Assembly (NCBI RefSeq): GCF_003815875.1
Contig: NZ_CP033924.1
Coordinates: forward strand, 3,782,001 to 3,846,000
DNA: 64,000 bases
Direction: 5' to 3'
From: Chryseobacterium lactis
GTDB taxonomy: Bacteria; Bacteroidota; Bacteroidia; Flavobacteriales; Weeksellaceae
The position numbers and the translations under genes are program-made. Every line of letters begins with the position of its first letter. The first letter of the stretch is position 1. Positions 1 to 8,111 of the stretch are shown in pieces. Below the pieces are notes generated by a model that did no database searches, was not told the origin of the DNA, and was given only the letters and a program-made list of their open reading frames with translations.

Positions 1-1687
1 TTAATCCTGAAAGCATCATTCTCTGCTCATCTCCTTCAGCGAAAGAAATGATTCCTTCCTTAGCGGCAACAGTGATTTTCTCTACTGCTTTGTAAAGGTT
101 CAACTGTGCCATTGCTGCTTCCACAGAATCAGGAGAGAAATGTTTCTCAGCTCTTAATATAGCAGATTCTGCCATATAGATCTGGTTAAGGATTTCAGAA
201 GCATTCAATAATAAATGCTGTTGTTTTTCAATATCCATCATGTATTTCTGAAGAGCAGCTCCGGAAACCATAAGGAATACTTTCTTAAGATTTGCGATAA
301 TAGCTTTTTCTTCACTCATAAATTCTGAATAATCGGGAACTTCAAATGAAGGAATACCCATCAATTCTTTGCTGATTGCCATTGCAGGAGATAAAAGATC
401 CAATTCACCTTTCATAGCTCTCTTGATCAGCATTCCTACAGCTAATAATCTGTTGATTTCGTTAGTTCCTTCATAAATTCTTGAAATTCTTGAATCTCTC
501 CATGCAGCTTCCATCGGAGTATCTTCAGAGAATCCCATACCACCGTAAACCTGGATTCCTTCATCAGCAGTGTGCTGTGCAAGATCAGAAACGAATACTT
601 TTAGGATTGAACATTCCACAGCGAATTCCTCAACACCTTTCAGTTCTGCTTCCTGATGGCTTAATCCACCAGCTACTAATTCATTGATTTTATCTTCAAC
701 ATTTTTTGCCGCTCTGTAAGATCCTGCTTCACTTACGAAAACTCCGGTTGCCATTTCTGCTAACTTCTTTCTGATTGCTCCGAAAGTTGCGATAGAAACT
801 CCAAACTGTTTTCTTTCGTTAGAATACTGAATAGAGTGGTTTAAGATTCTTCTTTGAGCATCTAAGCAAGCAGCTGCTAATTTAATACGGCCAACGTTCA
901 ACGCATTTAAGGCGATTTTAAAACCGTTATTTCTTTCACCCAAAAGATTTTCTACAGGAATCTTCATATCATTGAAGAATACCTGACGTGTAGAAGAGGC
1001 ACGAATACCTAATTTGTGCTCTTCTTCTCCGAAAGTTAAGCTTCCAGGATTTTCAAGCTCAGAACGGTTGATTACAAAACCTGTGATATTTTTATCATCA
1101 TCAATTTTAGCGAATAAAGTGAATGTATCTGCAAATCCTGCATTGGAGATCCACATTTTCTGACCATTAATGATATAATGTTTTCCGTCTTCGGAAAGTT
1201 TGGCTTTTGTTTTTCCTGAGTTGGCATCAGAACCTGCATCCGGCTCAGTTAGGCAATACGCACCAAATTTTGTACCTGTTGCCAGGTCCGGAAGATATTT
1301 TTTCTTTTGCTCTTCAGTTCCATAAAGAACGATAGGAAGGGTACCGATTCCAGTGTGCGCTCCATAAGCAGTTGCCAATGAACCTGTAGTTCCTGAAATA
1401 TAATCACAAGCAAGCATTGTTGTTACGAAGCCCATTCCAAGACCACCGTATTCTTCTGGTACAGCGATTCCCAGCATTCCCATGTCACCAAGCTTACGCA
1501 TGGTTTCTTCAGTGAATGCATAATCTTTCTTTTCAAAACGTTCTCTTTGAGGAACTACCTCTCTGTCAATAAATTCTTTTGCTGAATCACGAAGCATTTT
1601 TTGCTCTTCGTTCAATTCTTCAATACTGAAAATTTCGTTTGCAGGAATTTGTTTGATTAGGAATTCCCCGCCTTTTAATGTAGCCAT
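1..1687 (-). CDS. Acyl-CoA dehydrogenase, C-terminus cut off by the window edge
   Basis: This enzyme performs the first oxidation of fatty-acid beta-oxidation, passing electrons from acyl-CoA to FAD in the cytoplasm. About 562 residues are visible and the frame is still open at base 1; the family's long form is near 590-600 residues, so only a short tail should be missing. The ATG at 1685-1687 begins MATLKGGEFL. The FAD/substrate signature LTEPDAGSDA lies at about residues 146-155, MWISN at 178-182, and the catalytic glutamate is probably Glu406 in the YEGTNEI motif. It is the last visible gene of a minus-strand operon after the thiolase, from which a 113-bp gap with an imperfect hairpin separates it. 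The family call is secure; the chain-length preference cannot be read. Confidence 0.93.
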   Translation of the reverse strand, partial: MATLKGGEFLIKQIPANEIFSIEELNEEQKMLRDSAKEFIDREVVPQRERFEKKDYAFTEETMRKLGDMGMLGIAVPEEYGGLGMGFVTTMLACDYISGTTGSLATAYGAHTGIGTLPIVLYGTEEQKKKYLPDLATGTKFGAYCLTEPDAGSDANSGKTKAKLSEDGKHYIINGQKMWISNAGFADTFTLFAKIDDDKNITGFVINRSELENPGSLTFGEEEHKLGIRASSTRQVFFNDMKIPVENLLGERNNGFKIALNALNVGRIKLAAACLDAQRRILNHSIQYSNERKQFGVSIATFGAIRKKLAEMATGVFVSEAGSYRAAKNVEDKINELVAGGLSHQEAELKGVEEFAVECSILKVFVSDLAQHTADEGIQVYGGMGFSEDTPMEAAWRDSRISRIYEGTNEINRLLAVGMLIKRAMKGELDLLSPAMAISKELMGIPSFEVPDYSEFMSEEKAIIANLKKVFLMVSGAALQKYMMDIEKQQHLLLNASEILNQIYMAESAILRAEKHFSPDSVEAAMAQLNLYKAVEKITVAAKEGIISFAEGDEQRMMLSGL

Positions 1688-1725
1688 ATATTATTTTATT
1701 TTTTAATTTTTTTTGAGACTGTTCA

Positions 1726-1785
1726 GATAATAGACGGATAGATGATAGATGTTGAACATTGTCTATTATCTATCTGTCTATTATC
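1726..1785. repeat. Imperfect 24-bp inverted repeat between thiolase and acyl-CoA dehydrogenase genes
   Basis: Bases 1726-1749 and 1762-1785 are inverted copies with two mismatches, separated by 12 bases, built from repeating GATAATAGA/GATAGA units. It has no proper T-run on the minus strand, so it looks like an intergenic hairpin rather than a standard terminator. It could protect or process the operon mRNA; that is inference. Confidence 0.6.
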
Positions 1786-1800
1786 TCTTCATCTCTTTTT

Positions 1801-2979
1801 TTATAGTAGTTCAAAAATACTCGCAGCTCCCTGTCCTGTTCCTACACACATAGAAACCATTCCGTATTTATTACCACGTTTTCTCATTTCATCAAGTAAC
1901 TGAACAGTTAGTTTTGTCCCTGTACATCCAAGCGGGTGACCTAATGCAATAGCTCCTCCGTTTACGTTTAAGATGTCAGGATTTAAACCTAATTCTTTTT
2001 TGATAGCAACTGATTGAGAAGCAAAAGCTTCATTTAATTCAATTAATTCAATGTCTTTTAATTCTAAACCTGCTTGTTTAAGCGCTTTTGGAATAGCATA
2101 CACTGGACCCATTCCCATGATTCTTGGTTCAAGTCCGGCTGCTGCATAAGCAACTAATCGTGCTTCCGGCTGCAATCCTAATTCTTTTACCATTTCCTCA
2201 CTCATTACCATTACAAAAGCAGCTCCGTCACTCATCTGAGATGAATTTCCGGCAGTTACGCTCCCTCCGTTGGCAAATACAGGTCTAAGTTTCGCAAGTC
2301 CTGCTAAAGAAGTATCAGCTCTTGGCCCTTCATCTACAGAGAAATCAAACTTTTTAGTTTGCATCTTTTGATTTTCGTCAAGGAAGTTATATTCTACAGG
2401 AATGGGAACAATCTGATTGGCAAATTTACCTTCCTGATTAGCTTTTAACGCTTTCATATGGGATTCAAAAGCAAACTGATCCTGTTCTTCTCTTGTAATA
2501 TTATATTGTTTGGCTACCTCTTCTGCAGTGTAACCCATTCCCCAGTAATAATCGGGGTTTGTTTTTGCAATATCAGTTTCCGGAACAGGCTTATAACCTC
2601 CCATCGGAATGTAAGACATTGATTCTGTACCACCGGCAATAATACAATCTGCCATTCCAGCCTGGATTTTTGCTGAAGCAATAGCGATGGCCTCACTTCC
2701 TGAAGCACAGTATCTGTTGACTGTTACTCCCGGAACTTTATCTGTATTTAAACCCATCAGGGAAATTAAACGAGCTACGTTTAATCCTTGCTCAGCCTCA
2801 GGCATTGCATTTCCTACGATAAGGTCATCAATTCTGTTTTTATCTAATTGCGGAAGCTCTGCCATTAATTTTTCAATCACAGTAGCTGCCATTACATCGG
2901 GTCTGGTGAATCGCAGGGAACCCTTTGGTGCTTTTCCTACGGCTGATCTAAACCCTTTTACTATATATGCTGTTTTCAT
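1801..2979 (-). CDS. fadA: Acetyl-CoA C-acyltransferase (thiolase, FadA type)
   Basis: Thiolytic cleavage of 3-ketoacyl-CoA, the last step of beta-oxidation. The protein has 392 residues, the normal length of a degradative thiolase. All catalytic landmarks are present: acyl-accepting Cys91 in NRYCASG, NEAFASQ near residue 320, His348 in GHPLG and Cys378 in CVGTGQG close to the C-terminus. The start ATG follows a 108-bp gap downstream of the RAYT-type transposase gene, which lies between this gene and the fadN-like gene on the same strand. It belongs to the same operon as the dehydrogenase that follows. The alternative, a biosynthetic acetoacetyl-CoA thiolase (AtoB), is less likely beside fadN and an acyl-CoA dehydrogenase. 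Confidence 0.93.
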   Translation of the reverse strand: MKTAYIVKGFRSAVGKAPKGSLRFTRPDVMAATVIEKLMAELPQLDKNRIDDLIVGNAMPEAEQGLNVARLISLMGLNTDKVPGVTVNRYCASGSEAIAIASAKIQAGMADCIIAGGTESMSYIPMGGYKPVPETDIAKTNPDYYWGMGYTAEEVAKQYNITREEQDQFAFESHMKALKANQEGKFANQIVPIPVEYNFLDENQKMQTKKFDFSVDEGPRADTSLAGLAKLRPVFANGGSVTAGNSSQMSDGAAFVMVMSEEMVKELGLQPEARLVAYAAAGLEPRIMGMGPVYAIPKALKQAGLELKDIELIELNEAFASQSVAIKKELGLNPDILNVNGGAIALGHPLGCTGTKLTVQLLDEMRKRGNKYGMVSMCVGTGQGAASIFELL

Positions 2980-3068
2980 ATTTTTTGTTGAATTAAATTA
3001 TTTTTGAAAGATTTTTTGCCTCACAGAGGTAAACTGTTTATAGATATTTGTTTATGCTTTTTTGCGGA

Positions 3069-3081
3069 GCTCCGTAGGAGC
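3069..3081. repeat. REP-like hairpin at the 3' end of the transposase gene
   Basis: GCTCC-GTA-GGAGC forms a 5-bp stem with a 3-base loop. It is followed by GACCTGTTA, and the last bases overlap the stop codon of the transposase (tta at 3088-3090 on the plus strand). The same block occurs inverted twice on the other side of the gene. Confidence 0.75.
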
Positions 3082-3087
3082 GACCTG

Positions 3088-3552
3088 TTACTCTTCAATC
3101 CATTCAAATAAATATTTTGGATCATATTCAATTTCAAATTTTGACATAAATTCCAGATATTCTTCTCTAAAAGTTTTGCTTTGATGATGTTCCTCCTGGT
3201 TTAAAATATATTTTACCACCGGATCAACACTGCTTTTAGAATAAGAAAAAGCTCCGTATCCTTCCTGCCAATTGAATTTTCCATTTATCCATCCTTTTTC
3301 ATTAATGAATTTTGAAGACCCTGCTTTAATATCTCTTACTAAATCAGAAACTGACATTGTCGGATTCATACTTACGAGAATGTGAACATGGTCAGGCATT
3401 GCAAAAACTGCGAATAATTTTTGATTTCTATTGGAAACAATACCTGTAATCAATTTATGTAATTCTTCTCTGTTTTCTTTTGAAATCAGATTTTGTCTTC
3501 CTTTAACTGCAAAGACAATTTGAATATAAATTTGTGTATAGGTATTTGCCAT
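3088..3552 (-). CDS. REP-associated (IS200-like) Y1 transposase, RAYT type
   Basis: A 154-residue single-strand DNA transposase of the HUH/Y1 superfamily. The HUH metal motif is PDHVHILV with His55 and His57; the likely nucleophile is Tyr115 in the helix VVKYILNQEEHH, and GYGAFSYS at residues 98-105 is typical of the family. There is no tnpB partner. Hairpins of the form TAACAG-GTCGC-stem-TAC/GTA-stem flank the gene (one at the 3' side, two inverted at the 5' side), which fits RAYTs that mobilise REP sequences rather than a full insertion sequence. It lies on the same strand inside the beta-oxidation operon, between the fadN-like and thiolase genes. Family assignment is strong; activity is inferred. 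Confidence 0.88.
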   Translation of the reverse strand: MANTYTQIYIQIVFAVKGRQNLISKENREELHKLITGIVSNRNQKLFAVFAMPDHVHILVSMNPTMSVSDLVRDIKAGSSKFINEKGWINGKFNWQEGYGAFSYSKSSVDPVVKYILNQEEHHQSKTFREEYLEFMSKFEIEYDPKYLFEWIEE

Positions 3553-3562
3553 TAAAACTAAC

Positions 3563-3585
3563 TAACAGGTCGCCTCTACGAGGCT
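3563..3585. repeat. REP-like hairpin, inverted copy 1
   Basis: TAACAGGTC followed by GCCTC-TAC-GAGGC. Compared with the copy at 3069 the stem bases differ on both arms in a compensating way (CTCC/GGAG against CCTC/GAGG), so the fold rather than the sequence is kept. Confidence 0.75.
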
Positions 3586-3614
3586 CTCTAATCTTTTAAA
3601 ATTATTCATAGCTA

Positions 3615-3637
3615 TTAACAGTTCGCTCCTACGGAGC
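3615..3637. repeat. REP-like hairpin, inverted copy 2
   Basis: TTAACAGTTC followed by GCTCC-TAC-GGAGC, the same orientation as the copy at 3563. It ends just before the stop codon of the fadN-like gene at 3644. Confidence 0.75.
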
Positions 3638-3643
3638 TTCCCG

Positions 3644-6037
3644 TTAGTTTCTTAGCGGTTTACCATTCTGTAGCATGTACTGAATTCTCTCTAACGTTTT
3701 TCTTTCACCACAAAGTTGAAGGAAGGTTTCTCTTTCAAGGTTTAGTAAGTATTGCTCGGTGACAACAGTTGGTTCAGAAAGATTTCCACCTACCATTACG
3801 TTGGCAAGCTTATCAGCGATTTTCTTGTCATGTTCAGAGATGAAGTTTCCTGTTAACATCTGATCTGTTCCTACGTAGAACATTCCCAGTGCATCTTTAC
3901 CTAAAACTTTTACCTTTTGCTCGATAGGTTGAGTGTATCCTTGCTCTGCTAATAGTTTGGCTACTTTTTTAGCTTCTGCAATCTGTCTGTTTTTGCTTAC
4001 TGAAACAATATCTTTCCCTTTTTCAAGGATTCCCATATCATATGCTTCGTATGCTGAAGTGGCCACTTTACCCATTGCGATATTCATGAATGCTTCACGA
4101 AGTCTGTTATTTTTAACATCATCACTATGGAATTCTCTGGAAGTTCTAAGAGTAAGCTCTTTAGTTCCACCACCACCAGGAATTACGCCCACTCCGGTCT
4201 CAACAAGTCCGATATAAGTTTCTGCGGCTGCCACTACACGGTCGGCGTGCATTGTCATTTCACATCCACCGCCTAAAGTCATTCCGTGAGGAGCTACAAC
4301 TACAGGAATAGAGGAGTATCTTACTCTCATCATTGATTTCTGGAAGTAAGCGATAGCCATATTCAAATCATCCCAATCCTGCTCAATAGCCATCATAAGG
4401 ATCATGGCAAGGTTGGCACCTACAGAGAAGTTGGTACCCTGATTTCCTACAACCAATCCGTCGTATTCTTTTTCTGCTAAGTCGATAGCTCTGTTTAATC
4501 CGTCAAGAACTTCGCCTCCAAGGGAGTTCATTTTTGAACGAATCTCGAAGTTGATGATTCCGTCACCAAGATCTTCGATAGAAGCTCCCGAGTTGCTCCA
4601 AAGCGTTTTGTTTTTTCTGATATTATCGAGAATAATGAAAGCATCCTGTCCAGGAATTTTGTTGTATTCACCTGAATTTTTATCAACATAAATGCTTTGT
4701 CCTTCATCATTTACTTTATAGAAAGTTTCTACATTTTTCACCCAGTCTGAAACTTCATATCCTGCATCTTTAGCCAATTCAATACCTTTTTGAACGCCTA
4801 CGGCATCCCAGATTTCAAAAGGTCCGTTTTCCCATCCGAAACCGGCTCTCATGGCATCATCAATTTTATAAACTTCGTCAGAAATTTCAGGTACTTTATG
4901 AGAAACATAAGCGAATAAAGCTCCTAACGATTTTCTGTATAGTTCACCGGCTTTATCTTTACCACCAATTAAAACTTTGAATCTGTCAATTGGTTTATCA
5001 ATAGCTTTTGTTAATTCCAGAGTCGGGAATGAGGATTTTCCCTGAAGTTCATATTCTAAAGTATCCAGATTTAATCCATGAATTTCAGATTTACCTTCTG
5101 CATTTTTTACTTTTTTATAGAAGCCTTGTTCTGTTTTTGAACCCAGCCATTTGTTATCCATCATTTTCTGGATATAGCCGGGAAGAGCAAATACGTCGTT
5201 GAAATCATTCGCTTCAGCACCGCTTTGGCGAACACCGTTGGCGACCATTACTAAGGTATCAAGACCTACAACATCTGCCGTTCTGAAAGTTGCTGATTTT
5301 GGACGCCCGATTACAGGACCGGTTAATTTATCTACATCAGAAACAGTAAGTCCCAGTTTCTGTACATTATGAAGAAGATCCATCATGGAGAATACTCCGA
5401 TTCTGTTGGCAATGAATGCAGGCGTATCTTTAGCTAAAACAGTTGTTTTACCCAAGAATTTAGCTCCGTAGTTCATATAGAAATCGATAATCTCAGGATC
5501 AGTATCGTTGGTAGGGATAATCTCTAAAAGAGGAAGGTATCGTACAGGATTGAAAAAATGGGTTCCTGCAAAATATTTCTTGAAGTCATCACTTCTTCCC
5601 TCTGTTAAGAAATGAATAGGAATTCCGGATGTATTAGAAGAAATTAATGTTCCCGGTTTTCTGAACTGTTCAATCTTTTCATAGACTGATTTTTTAATAT
5701 CAAGTCTTTCTACTACTACTTCAATGATCCAGTCTGTATTTTTTATTTTCGGTAAATCATCATCGAAGTTTCCCACTTTGATTCTATCTGCAAACTTCGG
5801 AGAATAAAGAAGTGCAGGACTTGCTTTTTTAAGTTTTTCAAAGTTTTCAGTAGCAATTCTGTTTCTTACTACCTTATCATCTTTGGTCAAACCTTTTTTC
5901 TGTTCAGCTTCAGTCAGTTCAAAAGGAACGATATCCAAAAGTGACACCTCTACACCGATATTGGCGAAGTGAGCTGCGATACCGCTACCCATAATTCCTG
6001 AACCAAGAACCGTTACGTGTTTGATTCTTCTTTTCAT
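3644..6037 (-). CDS. fadN: 3-hydroxyacyl-CoA dehydrogenase / enoyl-CoA hydratase (FadN-like)
   Basis: A bifunctional beta-oxidation enzyme of 797 residues that hydrates enoyl-CoA and oxidises the 3-hydroxyacyl-CoA with NAD. The N-terminal Rossmann fold has GSGIMGSG at residues 12-19, the dehydrogenase C-terminal domains follow to about residue 480, and a crotonase domain lies at about 490-690 with GMTLGGGCEM and the glutamate-containing stretch GLVETGVGVIPGGGG. Domain order (dehydrogenase first, hydratase second) matches Bacillus FadN rather than the reversed order of E. coli FadB. It follows marR by 52 bp and precedes the transposase and thiolase genes in the same direction. The symbol rests on domain order, not on a search. 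Confidence 0.9.
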   Translation of the reverse strand: MKRRIKHVTVLGSGIMGSGIAAHFANIGVEVSLLDIVPFELTEAEQKKGLTKDDKVVRNRIATENFEKLKKASPALLYSPKFADRIKVGNFDDDLPKIKNTDWIIEVVVERLDIKKSVYEKIEQFRKPGTLISSNTSGIPIHFLTEGRSDDFKKYFAGTHFFNPVRYLPLLEIIPTNDTDPEIIDFYMNYGAKFLGKTTVLAKDTPAFIANRIGVFSMMDLLHNVQKLGLTVSDVDKLTGPVIGRPKSATFRTADVVGLDTLVMVANGVRQSGAEANDFNDVFALPGYIQKMMDNKWLGSKTEQGFYKKVKNAEGKSEIHGLNLDTLEYELQGKSSFPTLELTKAIDKPIDRFKVLIGGKDKAGELYRKSLGALFAYVSHKVPEISDEVYKIDDAMRAGFGWENGPFEIWDAVGVQKGIELAKDAGYEVSDWVKNVETFYKVNDEGQSIYVDKNSGEYNKIPGQDAFIILDNIRKNKTLWSNSGASIEDLGDGIINFEIRSKMNSLGGEVLDGLNRAIDLAEKEYDGLVVGNQGTNFSVGANLAMILMMAIEQDWDDLNMAIAYFQKSMMRVRYSSIPVVVAPHGMTLGGGCEMTMHADRVVAAAETYIGLVETGVGVIPGGGGTKELTLRTSREFHSDDVKNNRLREAFMNIAMGKVATSAYEAYDMGILEKGKDIVSVSKNRQIAEAKKVAKLLAEQGYTQPIEQKVKVLGKDALGMFYVGTDQMLTGNFISEHDKKIADKLANVMVGGNLSEPTVVTEQYLLNLERETFLQLCGERKTLERIQYMLQNGKPLRN

Positions 6038-6089
6038 ATGTAAAATTTTATTTTTTGAGATTATATGAACCGTTTGGGTTCATGATAAT

Positions 6090-6545
6090 TTATTTTCTGT
6101 TATTTAATAATTCGTTTGCAATTTTCATGATTTCAGCCATCACATCTTTAAATGTTTCCATTTTTTCAGGAGCGATTTTTTCCATCACCTTTTTATTAAA
6201 GTTAACAACGACTTCTTTAGACATATTCCTTGAATTGAGTCCTTTATCTGTAAGCTTAATGATCACCTCCCGTTTATCGGTGGTGGTCTTTTCCTTATAG
6301 ATATATCCGTTGTCTTCCAGAAGTTTGATGATTCTCGTTAAAGAGGTGGGTTCTATAGCCATCTTAGGGCCAAGATTTGTACTTCGTGTACCTTCTTTGG
6401 GATCAATTTTAAGAAGGGTAAGGGCTTGTACAGCTGTAGAATCATGCTCTTGAGCCAATTCTGTGTACATCTTTGAAACAGCCAGCCAGGTTTGCTTCAA
6501 AATTAAATCTACGTTTTCTATTTTTTCCTTATTATTATCCATCAT
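6090..6545 (-). CDS. MarR-family regulator of the beta-oxidation operon
   Basis: A winged-helix repressor of about 151 residues. The wing region is visible around DNGYIYKEKTTTDKREVIIKLTDKG and the recognition helix around AIEPTSLTRIIKLLE. I chose the ATG at 6543-6545 (protein starts MMDNNKEKIE). An upstream TTG at 6555-6557 is in frame, but it lies only a few bases after the expected transcription start from the -7 element at 6568-6575, leaving almost no leader. It is the first gene of the minus-strand operon with fadN, the transposase, the thiolase and the acyl-CoA dehydrogenase. A 34-bp palindrome overlaps its promoter, so it probably represses itself and the operon, with a fatty-acyl-CoA as a plausible inducer. 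Confidence 0.88.
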   Translation of the reverse strand: MMDNNKEKIENVDLILKQTWLAVSKMYTELAQEHDSTAVQALTLLKIDPKEGTRSTNLGPKMAIEPTSLTRIIKLLEDNGYIYKEKTTTDKREVIIKLTDKGLNSRNMSKEVVVNFNKKVMEKIAPEKMETFKDVMAEIMKIANELLNNRK

Positions 6546-6567
6546 TTTTTGCGCCAATGGTTTTACC

Positions 6568-6575
6568 CAAATTTA
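6568..6575 (-). promoter_or_regulatory. -7 element of the marR-fad operon
   Basis: On the minus strand this reads TAAATTTG, a full match to the Bacteroidota -7 consensus TAnnTTTG. Transcription should start near 6561-6564, about 16-19 bases before the ATG at 6545. The 34-bp palindrome begins inside this element and covers the -33 area. Confidence 0.65.
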
Positions 6576-6606
6576 ATAAATATTATGCATGCATAATATT
6601 TATTAA
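6573..6606. promoter_or_regulatory. Candidate MarR operator O1: 34-bp perfect palindrome
   Basis: Every base of 6573-6589 pairs with 6590-6606. The centre is TATGCATGCATA, shared with the second palindrome at 6663-6682. It overlaps the -7 element and extends over the -33 region, a position suited to blocking RNA polymerase. MarR proteins usually bind palindromes of this kind at their own promoters; that this MarR binds here is inference. Confidence 0.75.
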
Positions 6607-6662
6607 CGTTAAATTTTGTTAATAAGCTGGTAATAAACAGGTTAAATTGTATGATTAGCATA

Positions 6663-6682
6663 ATACTATGCATGCATAGTAT
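6663..6682. promoter_or_regulatory. Candidate MarR operator O2: 20-bp perfect palindrome
   Basis: ATACTATGCA is followed by its exact reverse complement, with the same TATGCATGCATA core as O1. The two centres are 83 bp apart, close to eight helical turns, so two bound dimers would face the same side of the DNA. It lies between the end of the ABC ATPase gene (6709) and the marR promoter. Confidence 0.7.
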
Positions 6683-6708
6683 ATGAAATATGTAAAGAAA
6701 ACTGTTGA

Positions 6709-7632
6709 TTAATAAATGTTTCCAACGAAATTAATGATTTCTTCAAAAGATTCGCATTGATGTTTGGAGGATTCAGTAGTGACTACCCAAAAATCGCTCT
6801 GATATTCAAAATTAAGTAAAGAAAGGTCTTTTTGGAAGTTTTTTTGAAGTAAGGAATACAACATTTCTTTGTTAACTTGTGGTGCCGAAATTTTTGGAGG
6901 AATAAAATATTCGTTCACCTGAAATAGAGCAGGGTTGATCAGTTCATCATGTTGGAGTAAAATATCTTCAACAATTCCTGCATATAGTTGGGTGTCTTTT
7001 ATATACCATATTTTGTCCGCAAATTCTTTGGCCAATCTCCAGTCGTGAGAGGAGAACAGTATCAGTTTATTTTGTTCTTTGGCTAGTTTTCTGAGGGTTT
7101 TAAGAATGATGATCTTATTTTTTTCATCCAAATGGGTCGTTGGCTCATCCAGAATAATAACAGGAGCGTTTTGAGTGATAGCCCGTCCAATAAATGCTTT
7201 TTGAAGATTACCATCCGAAAGATTTTTAAGAAGGGTATATCTATATTGAGTAAGTTCCAGCTCATGAATGATATGGCCTACTTCTTCACGGTCCTCTTTT
7301 TTTAATTCAAAATAAAAAGGGTAGTAGATGTATTTTCCTAATGAAATAAGATCTTCAACAGTATAATGCTGCGGAACAACGGATTTTGAGAAGACAATCG
7401 CAATATTCTCCGCGATTTCCTTTACAGAAAGTTGCTTTACATTTTTTCCATTGATTAAAATCTCCCCGTTTAATAAAGGAATCTGATGTAAAACAGACTT
7501 GATTAAAGTGGTTTTACCTACACCGTTATTCCCGATCAATAAGCATACATCATCAAGTTTCAGATCTGCATTTGCATTTGAAATGAGTGTTTTGTTGTAA
7601 CCGATGTTGGCTTGTTTGATTTGTAGGTGCAT
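6709..7632 (-). CDS. ABC transporter ATP-binding protein, FecE/FepC/BtuD type
   Basis: The cytoplasmic ATPase of an iron-siderophore, heme or cobalamin importer, 307 residues. Walker A GNNGVGKTT at 34-42, a signature LSDGNLQ at 138-144 (a variant of LSGGQ), Walker B VIILDEP at 158-164 and the switch histidine in SSHDW near 196 are all visible. After about residue 240 there is a C-terminal extension of roughly 65 residues that I do not recognise and that typical 250-residue FecE proteins lack. The matching permease is at 8451-9422, separated from this gene by an inserted GxxExxY gene. No substrate-binding protein is in the window. The substrate cannot be decided from sequence. Confidence 0.88.
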   Translation of the reverse strand: MHLQIKQANIGYNKTLISNANADLKLDDVCLLIGNNGVGKTTLIKSVLHQIPLLNGEILINGKNVKQLSVKEIAENIAIVFSKSVVPQHYTVEDLISLGKYIYYPFYFELKKEDREEVGHIIHELELTQYRYTLLKNLSDGNLQKAFIGRAITQNAPVIILDEPTTHLDEKNKIIILKTLRKLAKEQNKLILFSSHDWRLAKEFADKIWYIKDTQLYAGIVEDILLQHDELINPALFQVNEYFIPPKISAPQVNKEMLYSLLQKNFQKDLSLLNFEYQSDFWVVTTESSKHQCESFEEIINFVGNIY

Positions 7633-7649
7633 GTCTGAAGTTAGCTAAA

Positions 7650-7666
7650 ACGCAATGGCGCAAATT
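7650..7666. repeat. Flanking motif of the GxxExxY module, copy 1
   Basis: ACGCAATGGCGCAAATT, a degenerate form of the CGCAAAGGCGCAAA block found on the other side of the GxxExxY gene at 8255. Functional meaning is unknown. Confidence 0.4.
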
Positions 7667-7733
7667 GTTTTACAAAAATACAGTTTTAAGGTGCAAGGAA
7701 TTTGACTTTGTCAAATTTTATTTTGTTTTTAAT

Positions 7734-8111
7734 TTATAAATGATTGACAATTCGGGTAACTCCATTTTTGAAAATATCTGATTGAAAATTAAGTAGCATT
7801 CCTAATTTGCATCCAGTCATTTTCAAATATGTTAAAAGCTGAGCTTTATGAATGGGGCTGATATAATCAACTGTTTTTATTTCTAATATAACTTTATTTT
7901 CTATCAGCATATCTAGTCTGAAAGCATTTTCAACTTTTAAATCTTCGTATATAATCGGAAGTAATTTTTGTTTTTCTACCAGATATCCTGATCTCTTAAG
8001 TTCATAAAACATGCATTCTTCGTAAACATGTTCAAATAATCCTGCCCCAAGCTTTTTGTGAATTTTTAAGCCTGCATCAAAAACAATTCTTGATATTTCA
8101 TTTTCTGTCAT
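7734..8111 (-). CDS. GxxExxY protein
   Basis: A 125-residue protein of the GxxExxY family, which is related to PD-(D/E)XK nuclease folds and has no established role. The name-giving motif is at residues 24-30 (GLFEHVY), followed by a nuclease-like strand pattern with RLDMLIENKVILEIKT around residues 75-90, where the D and the ExK resemble a PD-(D/E)XK active site. It sits between the ATPase and permease genes of one ABC transporter, on the same strand but with wide gaps on both sides (101 and 339 bp), unlike the tight spacing elsewhere in this cluster. Family genes are scattered in Bacteroidota intergenic regions, so an insertion is likely. Its reaction and substrate are unknown. Confidence 0.85.
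   Translation of the reverse strand: MTENEISRIVFDAGLKIHKKLGAGLFEHVYEECMFYELKRSGYLVEKQKLLPIIYEDLKVENAFRLDMLIENKVILEIKTVDYISPIHKAQLLTYLKMTGCKLGMLLNFQSDIFKNGVTRIVNHL

Noticed and set aside
481..687. Plus-strand frame of 68 codons
   Set aside because: It lies antisense to the acyl-CoA dehydrogenase gene, whose reading frame has all catalytic motifs; the plus frame has no family features.
6555..6557. TTG as start of the fad-operon MarR gene
   Set aside because: It lies only a few bases after the transcription start predicted from the -7 element; the ATG at 6545 leaves a normal short leader.
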